Shown piece after piece: positions 25,349-32,516 of a DNA stretch of 32,516 bases. The stretch is from Polyangia bacterium (GTDB taxonomy: Bacteria; Myxococcota_A; Polyangia; Polyangiales; Polyangiaceae): the NCBI GenBank assembly GCA_030426145.1, contig JAUHZF010000061.1:1-32516 (forward strand), in the 5' to 3' direction. The number at the start of each line of letters is the position of its first letter. The stretch's first letter is position 1. Made by a program: the position numbers and the translations under genes. The notes beneath the pieces are model-generated. The model ran no database searches and was not told the origin of the DNA. It worked only from the letters and a program-made list of their open reading frames with translations.

Positions 25349-26695
25349 TCAGATGCCGGCCGTGAGCTGGAGCCAGAGGATGTCGTTCGAGATGCCGGGG
25401 AGGAAGCCACCCTCGACGGGCACGTTCTCGGTCTCCCTCTGTAGCTGGTAGTTCACCGAGAAGCGGAGCATCTGCTCGCTCGTGGGGAAGTAGTTGAGCC
25501 CGAAGGTCATGCGGTAGCGACTGGGTGCGTTGTCGCTGTCGTTGTACTCGGGCGGCGCGACGTAGCCCTCCGCGTCCTCTCCCTTGCCGAAGGCGCCGCA
25601 ACCGGTGTTGGGGTCGCAGGGCGAGTTCGGGTTCACTTGGTCGAAGCGGTAGAGCAGCTCGAGGCCATGCTGCCCCAGCCACTGCCGGGGCAGGACGTAG
25701 CCCACCTGGGCGCTGGCACCGGAGGCGATGTGGTCGGGGGATCCTTCGGCGCCCGAGCAGGCTCCCTGGAATACGCCGTTGTCGTCTTCTCCGCCGTAGC
25801 CGAGCACGCTGCCGATGCCGCGGCTCTTGCCGTTCTTGAACCAGACGAAGGTGCCGCTTGCGTAGAGCCCTTCCCAGCGAAACTCGGTGTCGAAGGTGAA
25901 CCCCCGGTTGAACTGTCCGCGGTCGTCGCAGTTGGTGTAGACGGCGCCGCCGACCGCGACCCGTGGGATCTCGTTGCGCAGCAGGTCGCTCTCGTACTGG
26001 TAGCCCTCGGGCAAGCCCAGGATGTGGAGCTGCACGCGGCCCGCGTAGAGAAAGGCTTCGTCGTCGTTTCGGGTCTGGTTCGCGCCGCGCCCCATGAAGG
26101 CGCCGGCGGCGTACTCGAACACGGGCAGCATCGACTCGGGGTCGAGGTCGCCGACCCGGCCGTGAAACATCAGGCCGATGTCACGCTGGCTGAGATAGCG
26201 GAGGTAGGAGCGGTCCTGACCGGCCGGGACGTAGACGGCGCGGTCCGCAAAGGCGAGGTCGTCGCGACCGAAGCGGTAGGTCCAGAGAAAGGGCACCGTC
26301 TGCTGGCCGATGCGCGCTTGGAGCCAGTCCCAGGGTGCGATGTCGATGTACCCATCGAGCAGCTGCGGTGCAGGGGTGGTCTCGAGCTCGATCTCGGCCT
26401 TGAGCCACGGCAGCGCGCGCCCCTTCACGCGGGCGCGGGCCGCGCGAAGGATGAACACGTCGTCGGGGAGCGGGTTGGCGGCCACGGCGGGGTCGGTCTC
26501 GCCCTCCTTGGGCTGGCTTCCCTGCCGCCAGATGAAGCCGGGCTGGAGGAAGGCGCCGATCTGTAGGTCGCGCACCACCTCACCCTGGTCGATGTCCTCG
26601 TAAACCGTGATGTCGGCCTCGGCCGGCACGGTTTGCGCCGAGATCAGCGCCCCCGCTGCCAGCGAAACCAGCCCTCGCGTCGTGGTGCACCCCAT
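25349..26695 (-). CDS. OprP/OprO-like phosphate-selective porin
   Basis: 448 aa. Seen: a signal peptide (GLVSLAAGALISAQTVPAEA), then beta-barrel strands typical of the family: IGAFLQPGFIWRQ, FILRAARARVKGRALPWLKAEIELE, LLDGYIDIAPWDWLQARIGQQTVPF and a C-terminal ISNDILWLQLTAGI. Porins of this family form outer-membrane channels for phosphate or polyphosphate. It heads an operon whose next gene is an exported acid phosphatase. A Pho box was not recognised upstream. Barrel proteins of this class also include uncharacterised members, so the phosphate specificity is inferred from context. Confidence 0.82.
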   Translation of the reverse strand: MGCTTTRGLVSLAAGALISAQTVPAEADITVYEDIDQGEVVRDLQIGAFLQPGFIWRQGSQPKEGETDPAVAANPLPDDVFILRAARARVKGRALPWLKAEIELETTPAPQLLDGYIDIAPWDWLQARIGQQTVPFLWTYRFGRDDLAFADRAVYVPAGQDRSYLRYLSQRDIGLMFHGRVGDLDPESMLPVFEYAAGAFMGRGANQTRNDDEAFLYAGRVQLHILGLPEGYQYESDLLRNEIPRVAVGGAVYTNCDDRGQFNRGFTFDTEFRWEGLYASGTFVWFKNGKSRGIGSVLGYGGEDDNGVFQGACSGAEGSPDHIASGASAQVGYVLPRQWLGQHGLELLYRFDQVNPNSPCDPNTGCGAFGKGEDAEGYVAPPEYNDSDNAPSRYRMTFGLNYFPTSEQMLRFSVNYQLQRETENVPVEGGFLPGISNDILWLQLTAGI

Positions 26696-26805
26696 CGCGC
26701 GAGCTGCATAGAGGAGGGCCGGTGGCGCCGCAACGGCGGGTCCCGACCTGGCCTCGAGTGGGGCCGGGCTCGTTGCGTGCCCCGATCCGTGTCAAACCGT
26801 CGGCC

Positions 26806-27681
26806 ATGCGCCGCGTCGCCTTCGCCATCGCAATCGTGGGCCTCCTCGGGCTCGCGGCCTGGTGGGGCACACGTCGCCCGGCGCCCCGGGCCCCCAAGAC
26901 CATGACCCGCGATGGCCAGGCCCCGTCAGCCGGCCGGACCCAGACTGCGACGCCGGGCTCCTCCGCCGAGGCGGCGCCCACCGAGGTGGTGGCGACGACG
27001 CTGCAGTCGATGTTCCTCGACGTGGCCACGGGGGTGATGGCGCGCGAGGACGAGACGGCGCTCGTGGAGCAGCTTCGGGAAGCCCTCGCGCTCGAGGGCT
27101 GGGGCGACGTACGCAACCGCCACGCGCAGGCGAAAGCCGCGGTGGCGGAGCTCTTTCGGCGTGCGGAAGGCGCGCCCATCACCGACGAGGACGCCATGAC
27201 CGCGCTGCAGCGGCGCGCCATCGCCGAGACGGCGCGGGCCGAGGCACAAAAGCTGAAGCGTGCGCTGACGGCCTCGAACGCCCCCACCACACCCCTGCCG
27301 TCGGGTCACCAGCCGGTGCGGTGGTCGACCCTCACCGACTTCGCGTTCACGCCCGGCATGACCCTCCCGTCGACGGTCACGTCCCTCGACGGGGCGAAGG
27401 TCGCCGTCGACGGCTACATGCTCGTGCTCGAGCGCGACGACGACCGCCGCATACGCGCTTTTCTCCTGCTGGAGTCGCTGTGGGGATGCTGCTTCGCGCG
27501 CACCCCCGCCATTCACGAGGGCATCGCCGTACGCATGACGACCCCGCGCGGGATCACGGGCCACGAAGGCCCGATCACCGTGCTCGGCACCCTCGGCGTC
27601 GGCGAAGAGCGCGAAGAGGGAGAGGTGACCAGCGTCTATCGACTCCAGGCGGCCGACGTGAAGCCGCTCTCTTCGCCGTGA
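26806..27681 (+). CDS. DUF3299 exported protein
   Basis: 291 aa from ATG 26806. Seen: an N-terminal helix (RRVAFAIAIVGLLGLAAWWG) that may be a signal anchor, then a helical part (TEVVATTLQSMFLDVATGVM, EQLREALALEGWG). Residues about 160-290 carry the DUF3299 pattern: VRWSTLTDFAFTPG, LPSTVTSLDGAKVAVDGYML, and FLLLESLWGCCFARTP with a Cys pair, then VLGTLGVGEER. DUF3299 proteins are small exported proteins of unknown function, sometimes near ABC transporters. It diverges from the porin operon and precedes a beta-barrel-like gene. Confidence 0.78.
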   Translation: MRRVAFAIAIVGLLGLAAWWGTRRPAPRAPKTMTRDGQAPSAGRTQTATPGSSAEAAPTEVVATTLQSMFLDVATGVMAREDETALVEQLREALALEGWGDVRNRHAQAKAAVAELFRRAEGAPITDEDAMTALQRRAIAETARAEAQKLKRALTASNAPTTPLPSGHQPVRWSTLTDFAFTPGMTLPSTVTSLDGAKVAVDGYMLVLERDDDRRIRAFLLLESLWGCCFARTPAIHEGIAVRMTTPRGITGHEGPITVLGTLGVGEEREEGEVTSVYRLQAADVKPLSSP

Positions 27682-27740
27682 GTCCATCGAGCGTGAGGTG
27701 GCGCAGTTCCTCGAAGCGCGAGGCTGCTACCCTCGTGTGC

Positions 27741-28562
27741 ATGGGTATGCGAGGTGCGCTGTTCGTGAGCATCGCTCTCGTGGCGGGATCGGCAACGGCG
27801 CAGGAGTCGTTTCCCGTGCAGGACGCCCAGGTGACCTACGCGGGTCTGCGTGGGCAAGCCTTCACGGTGACGGGGAGCGGCCCCACCGACCGAAGCCACG
27901 GCCTCACGGCGGCGTCACGAAGCCTCGGTACGGTGACGCAGAAGGGGCTTACCGTGCACCGCGACATCACGGCTGCGCTCGGCTACGGCACGTCGGGCCT
28001 CGAAGGTGAAGCAGGCGGCGTGGTACGCGGTGGTTATCGCTTCGACCTCGGACCCACCCACGGTCCCTTTGCCCGCGGCGGCGTTCGCGGCTTCATCGGG
28101 GGCAACGACATCTGGTTTCACAGCCACCTCGAAGTGCCCCACGCCCAGCTCGGCTACCAGCTGCTCGACGAGACCACCTTCTTCGAGCTCGCTTTCGATG
28201 GCGGCCTGAGCGCACTCGGTCACTTCCAAGCCGGCAGCGGCGGCGAGCGGCCCCTCACCTTGGTTCCCGGCTGGGGGGCCGAGCTGGCGCTCCATCACCG
28301 ACCGGTGCGCCTCGACGTCGTATGGCTGCGCTTTCAGCCGCGCGGTTTCGGCCCCGTATCTGGACCCCTCGACCGCCTCGACGTCACCACCTGCCTCACC
28401 GCATGGAAGCTGGGCTTCTGCAACCAGCTGCGATTCTACCGTGGCGACCTCGCGAGCGAAGGTGGGGCGGCCTTCCCCGCCACGCAGGCCTTTGCGGCAT
28501 CGTTGATGCTGGGTTGGTCCTCCGCCGTCTCGAAACACGAAGTCGGCAAACCCGGAACCTAA
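27741..28562 (+). CDS. secreted protein, outer-membrane beta-barrel-like
   Basis: 273 aa, ATG 27741. Signal peptide (GALFVSIALVAGSATAQ) and then alternating amphipathic strands, many ending in aromatic residues (GGYRFDLGPTHGPFARGGVRG, FFELAFDGGLSALGHF, RLDVVWLRFQPRGF, FAASLMLGWS). The pattern suggests an outer-membrane barrel, but no named family is recognised. Two internal Cys (TTCLTAWKLGFCN) may pair. It lies 59 bases after the DUF3299 gene; the second microsatellite follows its stop. Confidence 0.65.
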   Translation: MGMRGALFVSIALVAGSATAQESFPVQDAQVTYAGLRGQAFTVTGSGPTDRSHGLTAASRSLGTVTQKGLTVHRDITAALGYGTSGLEGEAGGVVRGGYRFDLGPTHGPFARGGVRGFIGGNDIWFHSHLEVPHAQLGYQLLDETTFFELAFDGGLSALGHFQAGSGGERPLTLVPGWGAELALHHRPVRLDVVWLRFQPRGFGPVSGPLDRLDVTTCLTAWKLGFCNQLRFYRGDLASEGGAAFPATQAFAASLMLGWSSAVSKHEVGKPGT

Positions 28563-28612
28563 ATACGTTCCCATCGGTTCGCTACACCTCGACTCCCCCG
28601 GGCCGGGGCGAC

Positions 28613-28704
28613 CTCGCTCTCGCTCTCGCTCTCGCTCTCGACCTCGAACCTCGAACCTCGAACCCGGAACCTCGAACCCGGAACCTCGAACCCGGAACCT
28701 CGAC
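28613..28704. repeat. second compound microsatellite: CTCGCT hexamers then CTCGAAC/CCGGAAC heptamers
   Basis: Four perfect hexamers CTCGCT (28613-28636) and one CTCGAC unit are followed by heptamers: three CTCGAAC, then CCGGAAC alternating with CTCGAAC to 28704. The order, hexamers first and heptamers second, and the strand are the same as in the array at 12545-12727. It lies in the 204-base gap between two plus-strand genes; I see no other feature in the gap. Confidence 0.96.
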
Positions 28705-28766
28705 GATCGGGAACCCCGTTCCCGCCCCCGGAGGCCCATGTCACGCTTTCTCGTAGGACCGAGACC

Positions 28767-30251
28767 ATGTTGAAGGTGACCCGCTCGAGTTGTGTCGTCG
28801 GCTTTGCGCTCCTCGCGGCGTGTGGATCTGGGGCTGCGCCTCCGGCTGAGAATGCGCCGCCTGCGCGTCAGGTGGCCATCGAGTCGACGCCACCGTCGTT
28901 CGCGGCGGGGCCGACGCCGGCCGCGCCGTGTGTGATGCCGGAGAAAGTGCAGCGATGCGCGTTGCCCGCCGTCGAACAGGAGGCGCTCGACGCGCGGGTG
29001 CAAACCCTGCTGAAGAAGGTGAAGGACTCGGCGTGGAAGGATCACGCGAGCCTCATCGAGCTGACCCGGAGCCAGTTGCTCGCGTCGCGCGCCTACGACG
29101 ACGCCGACATCGACGGACCAGGGATGAATGCCAAGCGGGCCCTGGCCGTGAAGCCCACCTCCGAGGCACGGCTCGTGGCAGCGCTGACGATGCTTCACAC
29201 CCACCTGCCGCGCACGGAGACGCTCGCCGCGCGGCAGCTTCTTTTTACCCTCGTGGAGCAGATGCTCGACGTCGACGCGACGACGGCCTCGCCCGCCGTC
29301 GAGCAGGCACGGGCCCTCGTGGGTTACCACCGGCTCATCGGGCACGGTGCGCCGAGGGGCCTGCTCGACCGGACCAGCGAGATCCCTCTCGGAAACTTTG
29401 CGGCGCAGGTGCGAGACGATTGGCACGAGGGACATCGGTCCGACGCTCGGCTTGCCACCTACCCCCCGTTGACGCTGGCGATGCGCGAGTCGGAGATCCC
29501 CGCGCCGTGGGGCGCCCCCTTCGCAATGCCGACAGGCGCGCTCGCGTCTGCGGCACCACCCATCACCAAGTGCGACGGCGCAGCCACGCAGACACCTGAG
29601 GGCAAAACCCTCTGCACCGCGGCGCAGGCACTCGAGGCGTCTCCATCGCTGGCGACGGCGACGGCGGCGCTCGACGCCTATCGTTATCTGACCCCCGCCT
29701 GCGACGCCAAGGAGCCGGTTTGTGGTGGGCACGTGGCAGAGACCCTCGTCGCGACGGGGGCCGCATTCGCCGAGGCGGGCCAGATGGCCAAAGCGATCGC
29801 CGTCTTGCGGATCACCGAGAACAAGTTCCCGTCCCAGGCTCCCGACGTCGGACTTCGCATCTCCGACAGCTACTACGCGCTCGGCGTCTTCGACCAGGCG
29901 GCGCGATGGGCCGTGACCTACGCCCGCGGGCAAGGCTGGAAAGCTCCCGCTGCCCTTCGTCGGGCCCTCGGCATCGAGCTCGCCCTCGGCAAGGCTCCAG
30001 ACCGCATCGATTGGTTGAGGCTCGCCCTGCGAGCCAGGGGGCTCCCGATGGATGAGCGCCGCGCGTGGGCGACGCTCGCCGCACGGACCATCCCGGCCCC
30101 GGACCGAGCGGCATGGGTCAAAACGCTCCCGCCCGACGTTCGTCCGGCCCAAGAGGCTGCGCCGCCTCCGTCGGCACCCGCGTGCGATGCCACGCTGCTC
30201 TGTGGCTACGTCGCGGTCATCAACGACCCGTCGTGGTCGTCGCTCGACTGA
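28767..30251 (+). CDS. lipoprotein with TPR-like helical repeats
   Basis: 494 aa. Signal peptide SSCVVGFALLAAC (lipobox LAAC), then a Pro/Ala-rich linker to about residue 50. The rest is helical: LDARVQTLLKKVKD, AALTMLHTHLPRTETLAARQLLF, HVAETLVATGAAFAEAGQMAKAIAVLRI and ISDSYYALGVFDQAARWAVTYARGQ resemble TPR pairs. Family not recognised. A C-terminal Pro-rich stretch leads to CDATLLCGYVAVINDP. The ATG at 28767 is the first after the repeat region. Probably an exported scaffold. Confidence 0.7.
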   Translation: MLKVTRSSCVVGFALLAACGSGAAPPAENAPPARQVAIESTPPSFAAGPTPAAPCVMPEKVQRCALPAVEQEALDARVQTLLKKVKDSAWKDHASLIELTRSQLLASRAYDDADIDGPGMNAKRALAVKPTSEARLVAALTMLHTHLPRTETLAARQLLFTLVEQMLDVDATTASPAVEQARALVGYHRLIGHGAPRGLLDRTSEIPLGNFAAQVRDDWHEGHRSDARLATYPPLTLAMRESEIPAPWGAPFAMPTGALASAAPPITKCDGAATQTPEGKTLCTAAQALEASPSLATATAALDAYRYLTPACDAKEPVCGGHVAETLVATGAAFAEAGQMAKAIAVLRITENKFPSQAPDVGLRISDSYYALGVFDQAARWAVTYARGQGWKAPAALRRALGIELALGKAPDRIDWLRLALRARGLPMDERRAWATLAARTIPAPDRAAWVKTLPPDVRPAQEAAPPPSAPACDATLLCGYVAVINDPSWSSLD

Positions 30252-30329
30252 TTCGCGCCTCTCGGGGCAACACTGCCGTCGCCCAGGCACGCTTCTCGTG
30301 AGCCCGCGCCGCGTGTCATCCTCTCCATC

Positions 30330-31205
30330 GTGCTGCCGCGACGACGACAGATCCTCCTCGGCGCCATGGCCCTGGCCGGCTGTCGGCGGCCCACCGAGTC
30401 ATCCCCGGCGCCCACCGCGACCGCTGCGGCGAACCGCGCCCCGGTTCTCTTCGTGGGCCACGGAGCACCGACCATCGCACTCGACGCGGCCAAAGGGGCG
30501 CCGCTAGCGACCTGGGGCAATGCACTGCGCACGCGGCTGGGCAAGCCGCGGGCGCTGGTCGTGGTGTCGGCCCACTGGGAGGTCGCCCCGCCGACCCTCG
30601 GCACGGTCGAGCCTCGTCGACTGAAGTACGACTTCAGTGGATTTCCCCCCGCCCTCTACGAGGTGCGCTACCCGGCGCCGGGCGCCCCCGATGTCGCTCA
30701 GCGGGCCGAGGCCTTGCTCGGCAGCGGCACCCGTCGTGCGCCCACCCGGCGTCTCGACCACGGCGTGTGGACGCCGCTGGTGCACATGTTTCCCGACCAC
30801 GACGTGCCCGTGCTGCAGGTCTCGCTGCCGACCGCGGCGGGGGCGCGCTCGGTCTTCGAGTTAGGTCAGCGCCTGGCGCCCCTTCGCGACGAGGGCGTGT
30901 TGCTGATGGGGAGCGGCAACATCACTCACAACCTTCGTGCCATCGCACGCGATGGCGCTTCGCCCGAGGCCTGGGCGGCCGAATACGATGCCTGGACCCG
31001 GGAGCGCCTCGACGCCGGAGACGCAGACGCGCTCATCGATGCACCGAATCGAGCGCCCGCGTTCGCCCGCAACCACCCCAGCCTCGACCACTGGCTCCCG
31101 CTGCTCTTCGCGGCCGGCGCGGCGAGCCAGGGTGGGGCGGTGTCCTACCCCGTGCAGGGCTTCGAGTACGGTAACCTCAGTCGGCGCAGCGTTCAGCTGG
31201 GCTGA
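30330..31205 (+). CDS. DODA-type dioxygenase with twin-arginine/lipoprotein signal
   Basis: 291 aa, GTG start. The N-terminus PRRRQILLGAMALAGC combines an arginine-rich twin-arginine-like motif with a lipobox (C18), then a short Ser/Ala/Pro linker. The catalytic core is complete: LFVGHGAP (H44), VVVSAHWE (H82), LDHGVWTPL (H144), SGNITHNL (H200), and HWLPLLFAAGAA and VQGFEYGNLSRRSVQLG at the C-terminus, which closely parallels E. coli YgiD. YgiD-type enzymes are normally cytosolic. Export as a folded, metal-loaded lipoprotein is inferred from the signal only. It is the second DODA gene in the window, and the two have diverged clearly. Confidence 0.85.
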   Translation: MLPRRRQILLGAMALAGCRRPTESSPAPTATAAANRAPVLFVGHGAPTIALDAAKGAPLATWGNALRTRLGKPRALVVVSAHWEVAPPTLGTVEPRRLKYDFSGFPPALYEVRYPAPGAPDVAQRAEALLGSGTRRAPTRRLDHGVWTPLVHMFPDHDVPVLQVSLPTAAGARSVFELGQRLAPLRDEGVLLMGSGNITHNLRAIARDGASPEAWAAEYDAWTRERLDAGDADALIDAPNRAPAFARNHPSLDHWLPLLFAAGAASQGGAVSYPVQGFEYGNLSRRSVQLG

Positions 31206-31213
31206 GCGCAGGG

Positions 31214-31235
31214 AAAAAAGTGGGAAATGTCCCAC
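31214..31235 (-). terminator. intrinsic-terminator-like hairpin on the minus strand
   Basis: Read on the minus strand, GTGGGA-CATT-TCCCAC is followed at once by six T, the classic rho-independent layout. Yet the genes on both sides are on the plus strand. It could stop antisense transcription or, read on the plus strand, be an operator with an A-tract. Confidence 0.4.
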
Positions 31236-31294
31236 GGCGTGGCGCGTGTAACGGGCGAACCCCCGGTCGTCGGGGTACGAGGAAAGAACTACCC

Positions 31295-32179
31295 ATGCTT
31301 GCTCGAACCACGAAGCTCCTGCTCCTCATCGCTCTTCTGCCGCTCACCGCCTGCTCGATCTCCGTTCCGTCGCAGAAGCTGAGGATCCTGTCGCCTCAGA
31401 TGAAGCGCGGCGACCGCCTGTCGGACGTAACCGTCGAGGTCCAGAAGGCGACTTTGATCAACGGCGAAGAGGTTCACGTGACCGCCGTGGTCCACAACCA
31501 GACCCGCATGGAGCTCGAGCTCGATCGCGACGGGATCTACCTACGTCGCGGGGCTGACGGCATCCTCGCCCAGCACGAGCGCCCGGCGTCCGAGCCCTTC
31601 GTGCTCGCCCCCTACGCCAAGCGCGAGGTCTCGGTCTCCTTCGTGGCTCAGAAGCAGATCTCCACGCAGGACCTCTACCTCGTGGTCGGCGGCGCGCGTT
31701 TCGTGGGCGCCAAGTACCCGTCGATCATCAAAGAAGTGCCCCTGGAGGAGCTCGTGGTGGCCAAGCGCCGCAACCGCGCCACGCCGCCTCCCGGCGCAGC
31801 CGCCCCGCCTCCTCCGGCCGACGATGAGCCGGCGCCGCCCGCGGCCACCATCCCGCGCACCGTCGGCGTCGACATGAGCCGTCTCACCGAGCACGACTTC
31901 GATCACTTCGACGCCGCGCAGCTCGAGCGACGCCTCGTCGCGCGCCTCGTGCAGGATGGCTTCGCGGTGGTCGCGGCCACCGAGCGCCCCGACACCCTCG
32001 TCGTCGTCACTGCCGAGAGCGACAGCATCATGCTCGACGTACGCGGCGAGCACGGCAGCCGGAGCCGGGCCATCGCCGACGCCGGCCAGGAGCGCGACGC
32101 TCTCCATCAAGAGATCGCCCAGAAGTGCTCGGCCATGGTGCACGCCACCTCCGAGCCGGCGCCCCCAGCCAAGCCCTGA
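31295..32179 (+). CDS. two-domain lipoprotein
   Basis: 294 aa, ATG 31295 with GAGGAAAG upstream. Signal peptide LLLLIALLPLTAC (lipobox LTAC). Residues about 20-170 form a beta-rich Ig-like domain (VTVEVQKATLINGEEVHVTAVVHNQTRMELELDRDG-like segment), followed by a Pro/Ala linker (APPPPADDEPAPPAA). A second alpha/beta domain covers about 212-285 (AAQLERRLVARLVQDGFAVVAATERPDTLVVVTAESDS), resembling small lipoprotein assembly-type domains. No named family is recognised. The leader contains a GTGGGA hairpin listed separately. Confidence 0.72.
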   Translation: MLARTTKLLLLIALLPLTACSISVPSQKLRILSPQMKRGDRLSDVTVEVQKATLINGEEVHVTAVVHNQTRMELELDRDGIYLRRGADGILAQHERPASEPFVLAPYAKREVSVSFVAQKQISTQDLYLVVGGARFVGAKYPSIIKEVPLEELVVAKRRNRATPPPGAAAPPPPADDEPAPPAATIPRTVGVDMSRLTEHDFDHFDAAQLERRLVARLVQDGFAVVAATERPDTLVVVTAESDSIMLDVRGEHGSRSRAIADAGQERDALHQEIAQKCSAMVHATSEPAPPAKP

Positions 32180-32200
32180 GCGCTACTTCGACTGCCTGCT

Positions 32201-32236
32201 TTCTACTGTCTGCGTTCTACTGTCTGATTTCTACTG
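32201..32236. repeat. TTCTACTGTCTG tandem repeat
   Basis: Two perfect copies of TTCTACTGTCTG (32201-32212 and 32215-32226) and a third partial copy TTCTACTG (32229-32236) recur with a 14-base period. The last copy contains the stop codon (CTA read on minus, 32231-32233) of the lamin-tail gene, so the array runs into its coding end. It lies between convergent genes. Confidence 0.9.
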
Positions 32237-32516
32237 GGCGTTGGCTTCGCCGAGCGTCGACGTGCTCAACACGGCGAAGGCGCCGGTGCCGTTGGGGAAT
32301 CGACCCCAGGTCTCTCCGGCGCCGTCCCCGACCGCCATGGCCGCCACCGACTCGGACATGATGACCGTGTCGGCCATGTCGATCAGGTAGACGGTGTCGC
32401 CATTGGTCTGGCTCAGACCCGCACCGAATTCGACGCAAGGAACCCCGACCGGCGCGCTGGTCGCGCAGTCGAAGTCGGTCTCGAAGCTGAGAGCGAGCAG
32501 GTAGCCGCCGGCACTG
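32231..32516 (-). CDS. C-terminus of a lamin-tail-domain-like protein (partial, 5' end outside window)
   Basis: 94 residues are visible to the TAG stop; the gene continues beyond the window. Seen: LLALSFETDFDCATSA, VEFGAGLSQTNGDTVYLID and WGRFPNGTGAFAVLSTSTLGEANA. The ending GRFPNGTGAF then TLGEANA is the usual close of lamin-tail (LTD) domains, which are extracellular beta-sandwich modules in large myxobacterial secreted proteins. The stop codon is within the TTCTACTG repeat. Confidence 0.75.
   Translation of the reverse strand, partial: SAGGYLLALSFETDFDCATSAPVGVPCVEFGAGLSQTNGDTVYLIDMADTVIMSESVAAMAVGDGAGETWGRFPNGTGAFAVLSTSTLGEANAQ

Noticed and set aside
12545-28704. CRISPR array
   Set aside because: The units are 6-7 bases in direct tandem without unique spacers, and no cas genes are present.

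Overview
The window is a chromosomal stretch of a GC-rich Gram-negative bacterium, most likely a myxobacterium-type member of Myxococcota (Polyangia/Sandaracinaceae-like). This is inferred from very high GC at third codon positions, the many secreted lipoproteins with lipobox signals, a lipoprotein with a long Gly/Thr/Ser linker, a Cys-rich secreted protein with a C-terminal sorting-like tail, and a sigma54 activator beside a sigma54-like promoter. No rRNA, tRNA, CRISPR, prophage or insertion sequence was recognised. Most genes are packed in short operons with 4-base stop/start overlaps.

Layout. 1-2.35 kb is a zinc-starvation block: a COG0523 GTPase (+), then convergent to it a small lipoprotein, a cysteine-free S18 and a cysteine-free L33 (-), preceded by a palindromic operator-like sequence. 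2.4-4.2 kb (-) holds a cytosolic BtuF-like protein coupled to a DUF5522-DUF71 fusion, a pair that fits predicted B12 salvage. 4.3-5.65 kb (-) is a Cys-rich exported protein coupled to a lipoprotein. 5.8-9.4 kb (+) carries a DODA-type dioxygenase, a lipoprotein with an alpha/beta-hydrolase-like core and a large adenosine-deaminase-like amidohydrolase. 9.4-12.4 kb (-) is a surface-glycan operon (flippase-like membrane protein, CDP-glycerol-transferase-like protein, SpsF-like cytidylyltransferase). A compound microsatellite separates it from an M14 carboxypeptidase. 13.8-16.3 kb is a divergent pair: a YiaAB membrane protein plus a DUF697-SHOCT protein (-) behind a sigma54-like promoter, and a sigma54 enhancer-binding protein with an unrecognised N-terminal domain (+). 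This resembles the layout of PspF and its targets. 16.5-17.9 kb (+) is a coupled GNAT/PlsC acyltransferase pair.

18-20.1 kb is a Sel1/Hcp-like Cys-repeat lipoprotein, and 20.1-21.7 kb (-) a beta-propeller-like lipoprotein. 21.8-22.45 kb (+) encodes a thiopurine/halide methyltransferase-family enzyme. 22.4-26.7 kb (-) is an operon of a phosphate-selective-porin-like protein, a purple-acid-phosphatase-like lipoprotein, a TPR membrane protein and two small membrane proteins, probably for phosphate-ester scavenging. 26.8-32.2 kb (+) has a DUF3299 protein, a beta-barrel-like secreted protein, a second compound microsatellite, a TPR-like lipoprotein, a second DODA enzyme with a twin-arginine/lipoprotein signal, and a two-domain lipoprotein. 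The right edge cuts a lamin-tail-domain-like protein (-).

The most interesting items are the sigma54 activator/YiaAB/DUF697 module, the pair of microsatellites that share a hexamer-then-heptamer architecture, the zinc-sparing ribosomal block with its palindrome, the GNAT with a degenerate acetyl-CoA loop coupled to PlsC, the halide/thiol methyltransferase homologue and the exported DODA paralogue.
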